Shown here: positions 43,837 to 52,880 of the stretch, piece by piece | Layout: each line of letters begins with the position of its first letter | Numbering within the stretch: position 1 is the first letter of the stretch | Origin: Roseateles saccharophilus | Lineage (GTDB): Bacteria; Pseudomonadota; Gammaproteobacteria; Burkholderiales; Burkholderiaceae_C | Direction of reading: 5' to 3' | NCBI RefSeq assembly: GCF_004342485.1 | Contig: NZ_SMBU01000006.1 | Span: forward strand, 124,001-188,000 | Length of the DNA: 64,000 bases | Translations under genes and position numbers: made by a program | Notes under the pieces: generated by a model | Database searches by the model: none | Told to the model about the DNA's origin: nothing | The model's input: only the letters and a program-made list of their open reading frames with translations

Positions 43837-44352
43837 TCACATATGGCTGTCGTGCAGGGCGCCGCCGCTCAGATCGGCCATGCTGGGCGTGACGGCGGAA
43901 AATTCCAGCGCCCTGCCGCCCCATTGCGCGGCGAAGTCCTGCGCCCCGCGCAAGGTGCCGAAGCTGGCGATCGTCGGTCCCATCGATCCCTGGCGCCTGC
44001 TCCCCACCACGTAGAAGCCCGTCTTCGCGGCTATCCAATGGCCGCGCGGCTGGTTCCAGTCGGCCTGGGCCATGTCCTGCACGAAGGCGGCGCTGATGCG
44101 TCGGACCTGTTCCGGCTTGAGCAGCAGGGCGAACATCTCCACGGTGTCGCAGCACCAGTGCGCCTGGGTGTCGCCTTCGAAATAGAGCTGAGCCTTGGGG
44201 CCGGTGTAGTCGGACAGCTGCATGCCGTCGAGGTCGCACAGCGCGCCGGAGTCGGGGTCGTGGGCGACGATTTGCGGCTTCGCGGCTTCGCCGCATGCGG
44301 CCAGCAAGGGCATCAGGGCGAAGGAGGTGAGCCAGTGGCGACGGGTCAGCAT
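43837..44352 (-). CDS. nosL: NosL copper-binding lipoprotein
   Basis: The 171-residue lipoprotein has the lipobox LLAAC (C20). The NosL pattern follows: CDLDGMQLSDYTGPKAQLYF (here CDLDGMQLSDYTG), a W-C-C pair in HWCCDTVEMF, and NQPRGHWIAAKTGFYVVG. NosL binds Cu(I) and delivers it to NosZ for CuZ assembly. In most NosL proteins the copper motif is MCGM; here the related position reads CDLDGM. It is the last gene of the nos operon and overlaps nosY by 7 bp. Confidence 0.9.
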   Translation of the reverse strand: MLTRRHWLTSFALMPLLAACGEAAKPQIVAHDPDSGALCDLDGMQLSDYTGPKAQLYFEGDTQAHWCCDTVEMFALLLKPEQVRRISAAFVQDMAQADWNQPRGHWIAAKTGFYVVGSRRQGSMGPTIASFGTLRGAQDFAAQWGGRALEFSAVTPSMADLSGGALHDSHM

Positions 44353-45188
44353 GACGAGGAACTCCTGAACTTCCAAGCGGCCAGCAGCAGCGGCGCGACG
44401 ATCCAGCCCAGCATGGCGGCAGTCAGCACGCCGGGGCGCATGAGGGCGTCGGGCACGACGCTTGCCAGTCCGTACAGGCCGCGCATGTCCTCCATCGAGA
44501 ACATGTTGAGGATACGGAACACATCGGTGGGATTGAGTAGCAGCACATAGCCCAGCACGTCGCCGGACAACCAGGCGCCGAGCTGGCCGCTGCTCGCGAC
44601 GAGCAGGCCGAGCAGCAGCAGGTCGAAGACGAGGACGAAGCCGAACCACAGCACCATCGCGACGCCCGAGGCGCGCGCGCGTTCGCGCGCCACCACGGAC
44701 AGGAGCATGGCCAGGCTCAGGAAGGCCAGGCCCAGCAGGGCCGAGCTCAGCATGAAGCCCAGGTAATGGAAAAGCCCGGCCCACGCAAAGGCACGGTAGA
44801 CGAGCACCCCGACGATAGAGAAGCCCGCGAAGCTGGCGGCCAGCAGGGCCGCCGCCAGGCCCAGGTATTTGCCCAGCAGCAATTCCAGGCGTGTGATGGG
44901 CAGGGCAAGCAGCAGGTCGAGGGAGCCACGCTCGCGCTCGCCGACGATGGCGTCATAGCCCAGCAGCAAGGCCATCAGCGGCACCAGATAGATGGCGAGG
45001 CTGACCAGGCTGGTCACGGTGACCTCGACCGAGCGCAGGCCCACCTGTCCCTGCTGCGCCCCGCCGAAGTAGGCGATCGCCATCGAGAACACGGTGAACA
45101 GCAAGGCCGCCACCAGCGCCCAGCGGTTGCGCAGGCGGTCGCGGAACTCCTTGCCGGCCAGGGCGCCGATCATTTGCAAATGGATCAT
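44346..45188 (-). CDS. nosY: NosY ABC-type permease
   Basis: The 280-residue protein has six membrane helices of the ABC-2 type. It opens with GALAGKEFRDRLRNRWALV and includes YDAIVGERERGSLDLLLALPITR, quoted here as GERERGSLDLLLALPITR, a NosY hallmark. With NosF it energises assembly of the CuZ site of nitrous oxide reductase, acting on NosD in the periplasm. It begins one base after the nosF stop. Confidence 0.94.
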   Translation of the reverse strand: MIHLQMIGALAGKEFRDRLRNRWALVAALLFTVFSMAIAYFGGAQQGQVGLRSVEVTVTSLVSLAIYLVPLMALLLGYDAIVGERERGSLDLLLALPITRLELLLGKYLGLAAALLAASFAGFSIVGVLVYRAFAWAGLFHYLGFMLSSALLGLAFLSLAMLLSVVARERARASGVAMVLWFGFVLVFDLLLLGLLVASSGQLGAWLSGDVLGYVLLLNPTDVFRILNMFSMEDMRGLYGLASVVPDALMRPGVLTAAMLGWIVAPLLLAAWKFRSSSSC

Positions 45189-45189
45189 G

Positions 45190-46194
45190 TCAGGCCTCCA
45201 CGCTCGAGAACGCCAGGGGCGCAGGTCCTGCCGCAACAGCCAGGGCGGCAGGGGACGACTCCCGCCGTGTACTGAAGAACATGTCTTCGAGCGAGGGTTC
45301 GTTCAGGCTGAGATCGTCCAGCCTGGACGCCAGCGGCGCCAGCAGGGCCAGGACCTCCATCTTGAGCGGCCTCGGACAGCGGATGGTGCAACCGTTCGCA
45401 CCGCCAACGACCGTCACGCCGGCCAAGGGTGCCAGCAGCGTCCGCAGTGCCGGCTCGATATCGGCGCCCGCCCGGAGCTCGATCATCACCGGCAAGGCCA
45501 GTTGCTCGCGCAGGTCCTGCACGCTGCCGACCGCCTGCAGGCGGCCTTCGGCCATGATCGCGAGTCGATCGACGCGGGACTGCAACTCGCTCAGCACGTG
45601 CGAGGTGATGATCAGCGTGACGCCGCGCGCGCGCAGTTCACCGAGCTGGGCGAAGAAGTCGCGGCGCGCCGCCGGGTCCAGCCCGTTCGTCGGCTCGTCC
45701 AGGAAGAGCACATGGGGCTCGCCCAGCAGCGCCTGTGCGAAGCCCAGGCGCTGGCGCATGCCCTTGGAATATTCACGCACCGGGCGGTTCGCCGCCGCCG
45801 CCAGGCCCATCCGTTCCAGCAGGCCGGCGCAGGAGCGCAGATCGGCCTGCTTGAGGCGGGCGAAGAACTGCAGGGTCTCCAGGCCGCTCAGGTTGTCGTA
45901 GAGCACCAGGCTTTCGGGCAGGTAGCCGATATGGCGGCGCACTTCGCGAAACGCGCGCCCCGTGACCGCTTGCCCGGTGATGCGGATCGAGCCCGCGCTG
46001 GGCGTCAGCAGGCCCAGCATCATCTTGAACAAGGTGCTCTTGCCGGCGCCGTTGTGGCCGATGAGGGCGAAGAGCTCGCCCCGCTGCACCGTCAGGTCGA
46101 TGCCATCGACCGCGCACAGGCGCCCGAAGCGTTTGCTGACGCCATTCAGGGCCACGGCCGCGGTGGCCCCGCTGTCATTGGAAGTGCCGGCCAT
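45190..46194 (-). CDS. nosF: NosF ABC-type ATPase
   Basis: The 334-residue ATPase has Walker A (GHNGAGKSTLFKMM), the signature YSKGMRQRLGFAQAL and Walker B (HVLFLDEPTNGLDP). It works with NosY and NosD in maturation of NosZ. It overlaps nosD by 20 bp. The C-terminus carries about 25 residues beyond the usual ~308-residue NosF length. Confidence 0.94.
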   Translation of the reverse strand: MAGTSNDSGATAAVALNGVSKRFGRLCAVDGIDLTVQRGELFALIGHNGAGKSTLFKMMLGLLTPSAGSIRITGQAVTGRAFREVRRHIGYLPESLVLYDNLSGLETLQFFARLKQADLRSCAGLLERMGLAAAANRPVREYSKGMRQRLGFAQALLGEPHVLFLDEPTNGLDPAARRDFFAQLGELRARGVTLIITSHVLSELQSRVDRLAIMAEGRLQAVGSVQDLREQLALPVMIELRAGADIEPALRTLLAPLAGVTVVGGANGCTIRCPRPLKMEVLALLAPLASRLDDLSLNEPSLEDMFFSTRRESSPAALAVAAGPAPLAFSSVEA

Positions 46195-47440
46195 TCCATT
46201 GCCTCCACGAAGGGTTGAACGGTTGCATCTGCGGGTGGGCGTCCACCACGCTGGGGACGCGCAACACCGGGAACTGGCGGCCCACCACGCGCAGCGCCTG
46301 CACCGCCGGGCTGCCCATCAGGATGCCGGTGGCGGGGTAACGCCACATCAATTGATCCACCATGTCATTGGCCTCGTAGGGCAGGTCGCCGACGCCGTCG
46401 CCGTCGCGATCCCAGCCCAGGTAATTGCTCCAGTGGTTGCCCTGGCCGGGCGCACCACCCCAGCGCTCGTCGCGCGCGCCGACATAGCGGACCTGCTCGC
46501 GGTTCGAGATGAAGTCGTTGCCCTGCACCACGTTGCGGGTGGAGCCGGCGGACAGGTGCACGCCCACGCGGTTGCCGACCACCAGGTTGCCCTTGAGGGT
46601 GATGTACTCCGCGTCGTAGATGAAGAAGCCGCGGTCGTTGCCGGCCACCACGTTGTTCTCGATCACCGAATCCTGGATGGTGCGCAGCATGATCCCGTGG
46701 TCCGAGTTGCCCCAGGTGCGGTTGTTGCGAACCACCTGGTTGCGCACCTCCATCAGGGCCAGGCCGCCGCGGTTGTAGTAGCTCTCGTTGTCCTCCCACA
46801 GGTTGTAGTAGGAGTTCATGTAGTGGGTGCCGTAGCGGCTGTGGTGCAGCCGATTGCCGCGGAATTCGGCGTGGTGGGAGACGTCCACGTAGAGGGCGTC
46901 GCGCACGAAGCTGATGTTGTTGCCGACGATGCGGGCGCCGTTCGTGTTGTAGAGCTGCACGCCGTTGCCGCGCTGCGAGGAGGCGTGGTCGCGCTTGCCG
47001 ACGATCAGGTTGTGCTCGACGTGCACGTCGTTGGCTTTCTCTATCCACAGGCCGAACAGGTTGTAGACCAGATCGCAGTGCTGCACGACCGCCCGATGCG
47101 AGCCCGGCTCGATGTAGATGCCGGCGTTCTGCGCCTTCAGGTCATCCCCGGAGTCGCGCACGATCAGGCCGTCGAGCACCACATCCGTCGCGGCGACGCG
47201 CACGGTGTCCCCTTGCTGGCCGCCGCTGATCGTGGGGCGGTTCAATCCGCGCAGCGTGAGCGGCTTGCCGATGCGCAGGCCACCGGCATAGAGCCCGCGC
47301 TCGATCTCGATGACATCGCCAGGCGCCGCCTGGTCGATCGCCGCCTGCAAGGCCTCGCCCGGCTTGACCCGCCGGGTCGCGGCCTGGGCGACGCCGCAGG
47401 CCAGCAGGGCCAGGCAGAGGAGGATGGACCGGCGCCACAT
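46175..47440 (-). CDS. nosD: NosD periplasmic copper-site maturation protein
   Basis: The 421-residue product has a signal peptide (LLCLALLACGVAQAA). A right-handed beta-helix follows with repeated NosD/CASH motifs (VEHNLIVGK, IENNVVAGNDRGFF, LKGNLVVGNRVGVHL) and the conserved YLGWDRDGDGVGDLPY near the end. NosD contacts NosZ and NosF-NosY to build the sulfide-bridged copper cluster CuZ. It starts 5 bp after nosR and overlaps nosF. Confidence 0.95.
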   Translation of the reverse strand: MWRRSILLCLALLACGVAQAATRRVKPGEALQAAIDQAAPGDVIEIERGLYAGGLRIGKPLTLRGLNRPTISGGQQGDTVRVAATDVVLDGLIVRDSGDDLKAQNAGIYIEPGSHRAVVQHCDLVYNLFGLWIEKANDVHVEHNLIVGKRDHASSQRGNGVQLYNTNGARIVGNNISFVRDALYVDVSHHAEFRGNRLHHSRYGTHYMNSYYNLWEDNESYYNRGGLALMEVRNQVVRNNRTWGNSDHGIMLRTIQDSVIENNVVAGNDRGFFIYDAEYITLKGNLVVGNRVGVHLSAGSTRNVVQGNDFISNREQVRYVGARDERWGGAPGQGNHWSNYLGWDRDGDGVGDLPYEANDMVDQLMWRYPATGILMGSPAVQALRVVGRQFPVLRVPSVVDAHPQMQPFNPSWRQWNGRHFQ

Positions 47441-47445
47441 GGCGT

Positions 47446-50061
47446 TCACCCCAGCCAGCCCAGGGCCTTCAACCCCAGGAACAGCACCGCGCCCACCAGC
47501 AGGTTCTTGAAGCCGACATAGCAGAGCATGTCCATGTTCGTGGCGCGGCGGTAGTTGGCGCGCCACCAGGGGCCTTCCTTCACATAGCGGCGGCCGGACA
47601 GGCGGATCAGCACCTCGTAGACGCTCCAGCCGAACCACCAGGCGATGATGGCGCCCTGCGAGAGCCATCCCATCGCCGCCAGCACCCAGGCCACGCTGGC
47701 GGCCAGGGCCAGGGAGATGCCGGCCACCTGGAGTGCGCGCTGCGAATGCCAGCCCTCGGTGCTCCAGGGCCAGAAGTGGTCGCGCAACTCCATGACGATC
47801 CAGCGCAGGCCGCGCACATCCGTCTTGTGGGGCGGCTGCGCCGGCTCGGTCGCCATGCGCGGGTCCGGCCCATTCAGCACCGGCGCGGAGGCGGGCACGG
47901 GATGGATGGGAATGAAGTAGCCGTCGCGCCCGATCGGGGTCAGCGCCAGGCCGTCGCGCTCGCGGCGCTTGCGCTCCTTGGCCAGGGGCGGGCAACCCTT
48001 GGTGTCCGTGTACAGCACCATGCAGTCCAGGCAATGCAGGCATTCGCGATGGTCGATGCGGCCGTCCGCGTCGATGGCCTGCGCACCGCAGCCGACCGCG
48101 CAGGCCTTGCACTGGTTGCAGTCCGGCTTGCGGCGCAGCCCGAACCAGCGGAAGGTGCTGGGCATGGCCAGCGCAGCGCCCAGGGGGCAGAGATATTTGC
48201 AGTAGGGCCGCTCGATGAAGATCGATACGCCCAGCAGCAGCGCGACGAACAGGCCATAGGGCCAGGGGCGATGGCTGATGCCGACCAGGAAGGTGGTCTT
48301 GAACGGCTCGACCTCGGCCAGCTTCTCGGCCAGGCCCATGGAGAACATCGATACCGTCAGCAGGCTGAAGAAGAGCGCGTATTTCAGCCACTTGAGCCGG
48401 TGATGCCAGGCTTGCGGCAGGCGGCCCTGCCAGCGCTTCAGGCCGATGCGGCCGGAGACCTTGTAGATCGCTTCCGACAGGGAACCGAAGGGGCACAGCC
48501 AGCCGCAGAAGAGGCCGCGCCCGAACAGGAACACCGTGACGATGATGAAGATCCAGAACAGGAAGATGAAGGGGTCGCTCAGGAACAGGGACCAGGTCCA
48601 CTGGAACAGCAGTGCATGGAACCAGGTCAGCACCTGGGTCACGCTGGGCTGGGCCAGCACGCCGAAGCCCACGAACACGATGCTCAAGGCCCAGGCCGAG
48701 TACTTGAACAGGTTGACGGGCCATTTGTTCTTGTGCGTGCTGCGGCGCGTCAGCGCGTCACGCATGCCGTAGACCACGCCCACGGCGACCAGCAGGCCGG
48801 CAAACAGCGCGATGGCGAGGCGTCGGCCCTGCCAGGCGCGCACCCAGGGCTCGTCGGCGTCCTTCACCTCCGGGCGGCCGCCCTGCAGCACTGCCGCCGG
48901 CAGCCAGTACTTGGCCTCGAACTTGGCGAAGCTGCGCTGGCCGGTGGCGCGGTCCACGCGGTTGCCCAGGAAGCCGAGCTTCCAGGGGTAGGCGGGTGAA
49001 AAGGCCTTGGACCGGATGATGAAGATCGCGGCCTCGGTATAGCTGGGAGCCCCTTCGGCCTGGATGCCGTAGAGGTTCAGCGCATCGAGGTCCCGGAAGG
49101 TGAAGGAGTCGCCGCCCTGCGTGACCTGCACGCGGTCGAAGATGCCGCCGCGCACGAAGCCGGAGCCCTTGAACGATTCCTGCCCGGCGGTGCGGATCAC
49201 GAAGATCGCGTGTTCGCCGGGCTTGAGGCGGGCCTGCAGGCTGTCGAAGCCGGCGGCGCCCAGGATGCTGCGTGCCAGGTCGGGCTGGTTCAGGTCACCG
49301 AACCAGAGCTCGATGAAGGGCTCGCCACCGCGTGGAAGGCCGACCTGTTCGGGGCGAACCGTCAGCGCTTGAACCAGACCCTGCTTGACCAGTTCTGGCC
49401 AGCGCCAGTGCGCCCCGGTGACGGCGAAATGCGCTGGATCGCGCACGGTGGGCGCCAGGATGCCGACCTGGCGGGCGACGGCCGCGCCGGACATCGTCAC
49501 CACCTGGTTCTGCGCAATCACGGTGACCGTGGCGCCCGAGATCGCATCGACGCCCACCACGCCTTCTTCCGGCCGGGAGGGGCCCACCTCGATCTTGTCG
49601 GCGACCGACTTGCCGACGTACTGCTGGTTGAAATTGAGCAGGGCCGACTCGGGAATGCCGAGCAGCAGGATGGGTTCGGAGTGCTTGAGCACCTTCAGTC
49701 CCACGAAGCGCCCGGCCAGGTCCAGCCCGATCAGCGTCACGACCGGCTTGCCCGAATAGGCAGGCGTGTCGGTGATGTCGGTGGACAGCATCACATAGCC
49801 CAGCAGCTGCCGCTTGCCCGCGACGGCCTCGCCATAGGCCTCCACATAGGGCGGGCTGCCGACGCGCTCGGAAAAGCTGCGGGCGCCCGGGAAGACGTCC
49901 CGGCAAGGCAGGAGGGCGCACATGTCCTTGGCCGTCGACAGCTCGGCCGGCAAGGCGGCTTCGTAAGACCCCGCCCACGCCGGCAACGCAGTGACCAGCC
50001 CGGCAAGGGTCAAAAAAAGCGCGGCCGCCAGGGCCGCGAAGTGTCGATGAATGGCTCGCAT
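47446..50061 (-). CDS. nosR: NosR flavo-iron-sulfur membrane protein, long form
   Basis: The 871-residue protein has a signal peptide, and a periplasmic FMN-binding domain with the flavinylation motif DAISGATVT (T178). Membrane helices and the NapH-like motifs FCGWLCPFG and YCKYLCPLG follow. Then come ferredoxin-like cysteines in CNQCKACAVGCG and CLHCLDCMV; the first set has G where P is usual. NosR passes electrons to NosZ and is needed for nos expression. The Pseudomonas protein has about 724 residues; here an extra C-terminal part with further membrane helices (AWVLAAMGWLSQGAIIAWW) follows. Confidence 0.94.
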   Translation of the reverse strand: MRAIHRHFAALAAALFLTLAGLVTALPAWAGSYEAALPAELSTAKDMCALLPCRDVFPGARSFSERVGSPPYVEAYGEAVAGKRQLLGYVMLSTDITDTPAYSGKPVVTLIGLDLAGRFVGLKVLKHSEPILLLGIPESALLNFNQQYVGKSVADKIEVGPSRPEEGVVGVDAISGATVTVIAQNQVVTMSGAAVARQVGILAPTVRDPAHFAVTGAHWRWPELVKQGLVQALTVRPEQVGLPRGGEPFIELWFGDLNQPDLARSILGAAGFDSLQARLKPGEHAIFVIRTAGQESFKGSGFVRGGIFDRVQVTQGGDSFTFRDLDALNLYGIQAEGAPSYTEAAIFIIRSKAFSPAYPWKLGFLGNRVDRATGQRSFAKFEAKYWLPAAVLQGGRPEVKDADEPWVRAWQGRRLAIALFAGLLVAVGVVYGMRDALTRRSTHKNKWPVNLFKYSAWALSIVFVGFGVLAQPSVTQVLTWFHALLFQWTWSLFLSDPFIFLFWIFIIVTVFLFGRGLFCGWLCPFGSLSEAIYKVSGRIGLKRWQGRLPQAWHHRLKWLKYALFFSLLTVSMFSMGLAEKLAEVEPFKTTFLVGISHRPWPYGLFVALLLGVSIFIERPYCKYLCPLGAALAMPSTFRWFGLRRKPDCNQCKACAVGCGAQAIDADGRIDHRECLHCLDCMVLYTDTKGCPPLAKERKRRERDGLALTPIGRDGYFIPIHPVPASAPVLNGPDPRMATEPAQPPHKTDVRGLRWIVMELRDHFWPWSTEGWHSQRALQVAGISLALAASVAWVLAAMGWLSQGAIIAWWFGWSVYEVLIRLSGRRYVKEGPWWRANYRRATNMDMLCYVGFKNLLVGAVLFLGLKALGWLG

Positions 50062-50245
50062 GCTTCTCCCTGCCGGAGCCGCCGGGGCTCGAGACCGGCG
50101 GCTCCGTTTACTGCTCAGTAACCCGCTCCACGACTGATGGGAGCTACACATTTCACTGACTCGCTGCCCCGTTCGCCGCCCCTGAACGCAGGAAGCGAGC
50201 CGAACCCGGCGGCACCCGGTGGCCAGGCGGAGCCTGATCCACGGG

Positions 50246-50288
50246 TGCGCCCCCTTGAGGGGGCCGGCGCAGCCGGTAGGGGGTGGGG
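50246..50288 (-). repeat. 3'-UTR repeat element, copy C
   Basis: Read on the minus strand just after the nosZ stop: CCCCACCCCCTACCGGCTGC, GCCGG, then the core arms CCCCCTCAAGGGGG. It is the same modular element as copies A and B, in the same orientation relative to the upstream gene. It separates nosZ from nosR. Confidence 0.7.
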
Positions 50289-50294
50289 TTAATT

Positions 50295-52217
50295 TCAGGC
50301 TTCAACAATCATTCGCGAACGCATCTCCAGATGCAGCGCGTGGCAGAAGTTGGTGCAGTACATCCAGAACACCCCAGGCTTGTCGGCCACGAAGTTCACC
50401 GACGCCGTCTCCAGCGGGTTCACGATGAACTGGATGTTGTATTTGGGGATGGCCACGCCGTGGGTCAGGTCCTCGACCTTGTCGAGGTTGGTGAGGATCA
50501 GCGTGACTTCGTCGCCCTTCTTCAGCTTGAACTCGCGCAGGCTGAAGGCCGGGGCCTGCGAGGTCAGCTTGACCACGACCTTCTTGCCGTTGCGGGTGAC
50601 GCCGGAGTCCTTGGGGTCCTTCACCGCGAGCGGGAAGTCGTCCAGCGCATAGACCTGCTTGGGCGACAGCAGCTCGCGCTTGAAGATGATGAAGTCGTGC
50701 GGCTCGCCGCGCACCGGGTGGTCGGCCAGCAACTGCATCTTGTCGCCGGAGATGTCGATCAGCTGCTCGTTCTCGGGGTGCAGCGGGCCGACGGGCAGGA
50801 AGCGATCCTTGGAGAACTTGCAGCCCACCGCCAGGTATTTGCCGTCGGCGGCCTTGGTCTCCGACTGCGATGCGTTCAGGTGGCCGGGCTGGTATTGCAC
50901 GTCGACGCGGTCCACCACGTACTTGACGCTCTTGTCGCCGGCGTGAAACTTGATCGCGGCGTCCACATTCCACTTGACGACCTGGCTGTCAAGGAACAGC
51001 GTCGTGTAGGCGTTGCCGCGGCCGTCGAAGGCCGTGTGCAAGGGGCCCAGGCCCAGCTCGACCTCGGCGACGATGGCGTCGTCGGTCTTGGCGAGCTTGC
51101 CCTCGAAGTAGTCGAGCATGCGGCTGAGTTCGATGACAGTCGCCGTCGGCGACAGCTTGCCCGCGCAGATGAAGTACTTGCCGTCGGGGCTCGCATTGAC
51201 GCCGTGCGGGTTCTTGGGCACCGACACATAGGCCGTGAGTGCCGTCTTCGGGTCCTTGTTGGCCTCGTGCGTGCCGTCCACCACGGGCACCTTGGAGTCC
51301 CCATAGGTCTTGAACTTGCCGGCCTTCACCGCGGCCTCGATGCGCGCCACGTTGAAGAACAGGCAGGCGTCGCGCTCGGCGGACATCATGTCCTCGTAGT
51401 GCACGCCCATCTCGGTGTTGTACTGGTTGGTGGCGGCCAGCTTGCCGTCGTACGAGGTCGCGACGAGGTCGCAGTTACCGTCGATCAGCGCCTGCCAGCG
51501 CACTTCCATCGTTTCGGCGTCCACGCAGCTGAACAGCGAGCGGTACTTGCTGCCGTCTTCCGTGCCCACCGTATTGGGCAGGGGGGTGGCGAACTCGCCG
51601 CCGCAGAACACGCGGGTCGTGTGGTTGATCTTTTCATCCACCGGGTCGCGCTTGTCCGGGAAGATGCCGTGGAAGCCCTGGACGTTGGGCAGTTCGGTGA
51701 TGTGATCGCAGATGAAATAGTCGAGCCGGATGCGTGCGAGCCGGCTGTTGATCTTGTCGTTGACCCAGGCATAGCGGCCGTCGTAGTTGCCGTCCTTGTA
51801 GGACGCGTGCACGTGGTGGGTATCCGCCACGGTGTAGCGCAGGCTGCCATCCGGCTTGGTGCCCATCACCTTCTTGGATTCGTTGGTGATGCCCCAGCCC
51901 ACCAGCGCATCCGGGTTGAAGCAGGGGATGCGATGAATCTCGCGGCCCGAGGGCAGGCCGAGCACCCGGACGTCGCCGGTATGGCCACCGCTCCACAGGC
52001 CGTAATAGCTGTCCAGTTCACCGGGCTTCAGGTGGATGGCGTCTGATGCGGCATGCGCGGTGGCGCCCGTCGCCGCCGCCGGTGCGGCGGTGCCGCCGCC
52101 GGACTTGTCCGTGCAGGCCGCCAGGCCCGCCGCCAGACCGGCCAGGGCAGCGGAGTTCATGAACTTGCGGCGACCCAGTCCCGTGGCGAGCTCAGGGGTT
52201 TTTGCTTCATTGCTCAT
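50295..52217 (-). CDS. nosZ: nitrous oxide reductase
   Basis: The 640-residue enzyme has a Tat signal (RRKFM at 16-20). The CuZ propeller contains the histidine-rich VADTHHVHASYK and FGPLHTAF-like LGPLHTAFDG segments. The C-terminal cupredoxin holds the CuA site C621, C625, H629 and M632 in CTNFCHALHLEM. It reduces N2O to N2 in the periplasm, the last step of denitrification. The Tat signal and linked nosR/nosX place it in clade I. GAGGAA lies before the ATG at 52217. It is the first gene of the operon, with an FNR-type box 109 bp upstream. Confidence 0.97.
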   Translation of the reverse strand: MSNEAKTPELATGLGRRKFMNSAALAGLAAGLAACTDKSGGGTAAPAAATGATAHAASDAIHLKPGELDSYYGLWSGGHTGDVRVLGLPSGREIHRIPCFNPDALVGWGITNESKKVMGTKPDGSLRYTVADTHHVHASYKDGNYDGRYAWVNDKINSRLARIRLDYFICDHITELPNVQGFHGIFPDKRDPVDEKINHTTRVFCGGEFATPLPNTVGTEDGSKYRSLFSCVDAETMEVRWQALIDGNCDLVATSYDGKLAATNQYNTEMGVHYEDMMSAERDACLFFNVARIEAAVKAGKFKTYGDSKVPVVDGTHEANKDPKTALTAYVSVPKNPHGVNASPDGKYFICAGKLSPTATVIELSRMLDYFEGKLAKTDDAIVAEVELGLGPLHTAFDGRGNAYTTLFLDSQVVKWNVDAAIKFHAGDKSVKYVVDRVDVQYQPGHLNASQSETKAADGKYLAVGCKFSKDRFLPVGPLHPENEQLIDISGDKMQLLADHPVRGEPHDFIIFKRELLSPKQVYALDDFPLAVKDPKDSGVTRNGKKVVVKLTSQAPAFSLREFKLKKGDEVTLILTNLDKVEDLTHGVAIPKYNIQFIVNPLETASVNFVADKPGVFWMYCTNFCHALHLEMRSRMIVEA

Positions 52218-52325
52218 TGCGATTCCTCGGACGTTGTGTTGCCCCATGACCGGGGCGTTGCGCTTGCTTGTTGCGCGGTTTGCGATCAGCGGGCTGCATC
52301 GTCGGAATTTCCGGGTGCGGCGACT

Positions 52326-52339
52326 TTGATTGACATCAA
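52326..52339. promoter_or_regulatory. FNR/Dnr (NNR)-type box between the two nos arms
   Basis: TTGATTGACATCAA is a perfect match to the consensus TTGAT-N4-ATCAA. It lies in the 182-bp divergent region, 61 bp upstream of the cytochrome ATG and 109 bp upstream of the nosZ ATG, so one site could serve both directions. Oxygen (FNR) or nitric oxide (Dnr/NNR) control would fit; the regulator is not in this window. Confidence 0.85.
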
Positions 52340-52399
52340 TAAAATACATTTGGAATGCATGTTTAAATGCCCGGCAACGATCAACCGGAGCCCAACGAC

Positions 52400-52822
52400 A
52401 TGTCCAAGCTGACCCTTTCCCTCTCTTCCCTTGTGCTCGTCGCGCTGCTGGGCGCATGCAGCAAGACCGGCGGGCCGGCTCCCGAGACCACCCCGGCGCC
52501 TGCTCCGGCCACTGTCGCCGAGACGGCCCCCGCAGCCAGCGCCGCGCCAACGCCGGCTGCCAACGAGAACGGCCTGGGCAAATCGGTGTTCGGCAAGGTG
52601 TGCTCGATGTGCCATGCGGCCGGTGTGGCGGGCGCCCCCAAGCCGGGTGACCATGACGATTGGGGCCCGCGCATCGCCCAGGGCAACGACGTCCTCTACA
52701 AGCACGCGCTGGGGGGCTTCAACGGCAGCAAGGGCAGCATGCCGGCCCGCGGCGGCAACCCCGGCCTGAAGGACGAGGAAGTGCGCGCCGCCGTCGACTA
52801 CATGGTCTCGCTGTCCCGCTGA
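52400..52822 (+). CDS. c-type cytochrome lipoprotein, probable NosZ electron donor
   Basis: The 140-residue product has a lipobox LLGAC (C20), a flexible Pro/Ala linker of about 35 residues, and a cytochrome c5-like domain. That domain has CSMCH (C68, C71, H72) and a likely axial Met in GSMPARGGNPG. Anchored to a membrane with a long tether, it could shuttle electrons to NosZ. It is divergent from nosZ and shares the FNR-type box, which supports a role in N2O respiration. GGAG lies upstream of the ATG. Confidence 0.88.
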   Translation: MSKLTLSLSSLVLVALLGACSKTGGPAPETTPAPAPATVAETAPAASAAPTPAANENGLGKSVFGKVCSMCHAAGVAGAPKPGDHDDWGPRIAQGNDVLYKHALGGFNGSKGSMPARGGNPGLKDEEVRAAVDYMVSLSR

Positions 52823-52880
52823 ACGGTCGACCGCGACCTTCGCCTTGCCACCGATTCCCCTCAACAACAGGACGTATCCC

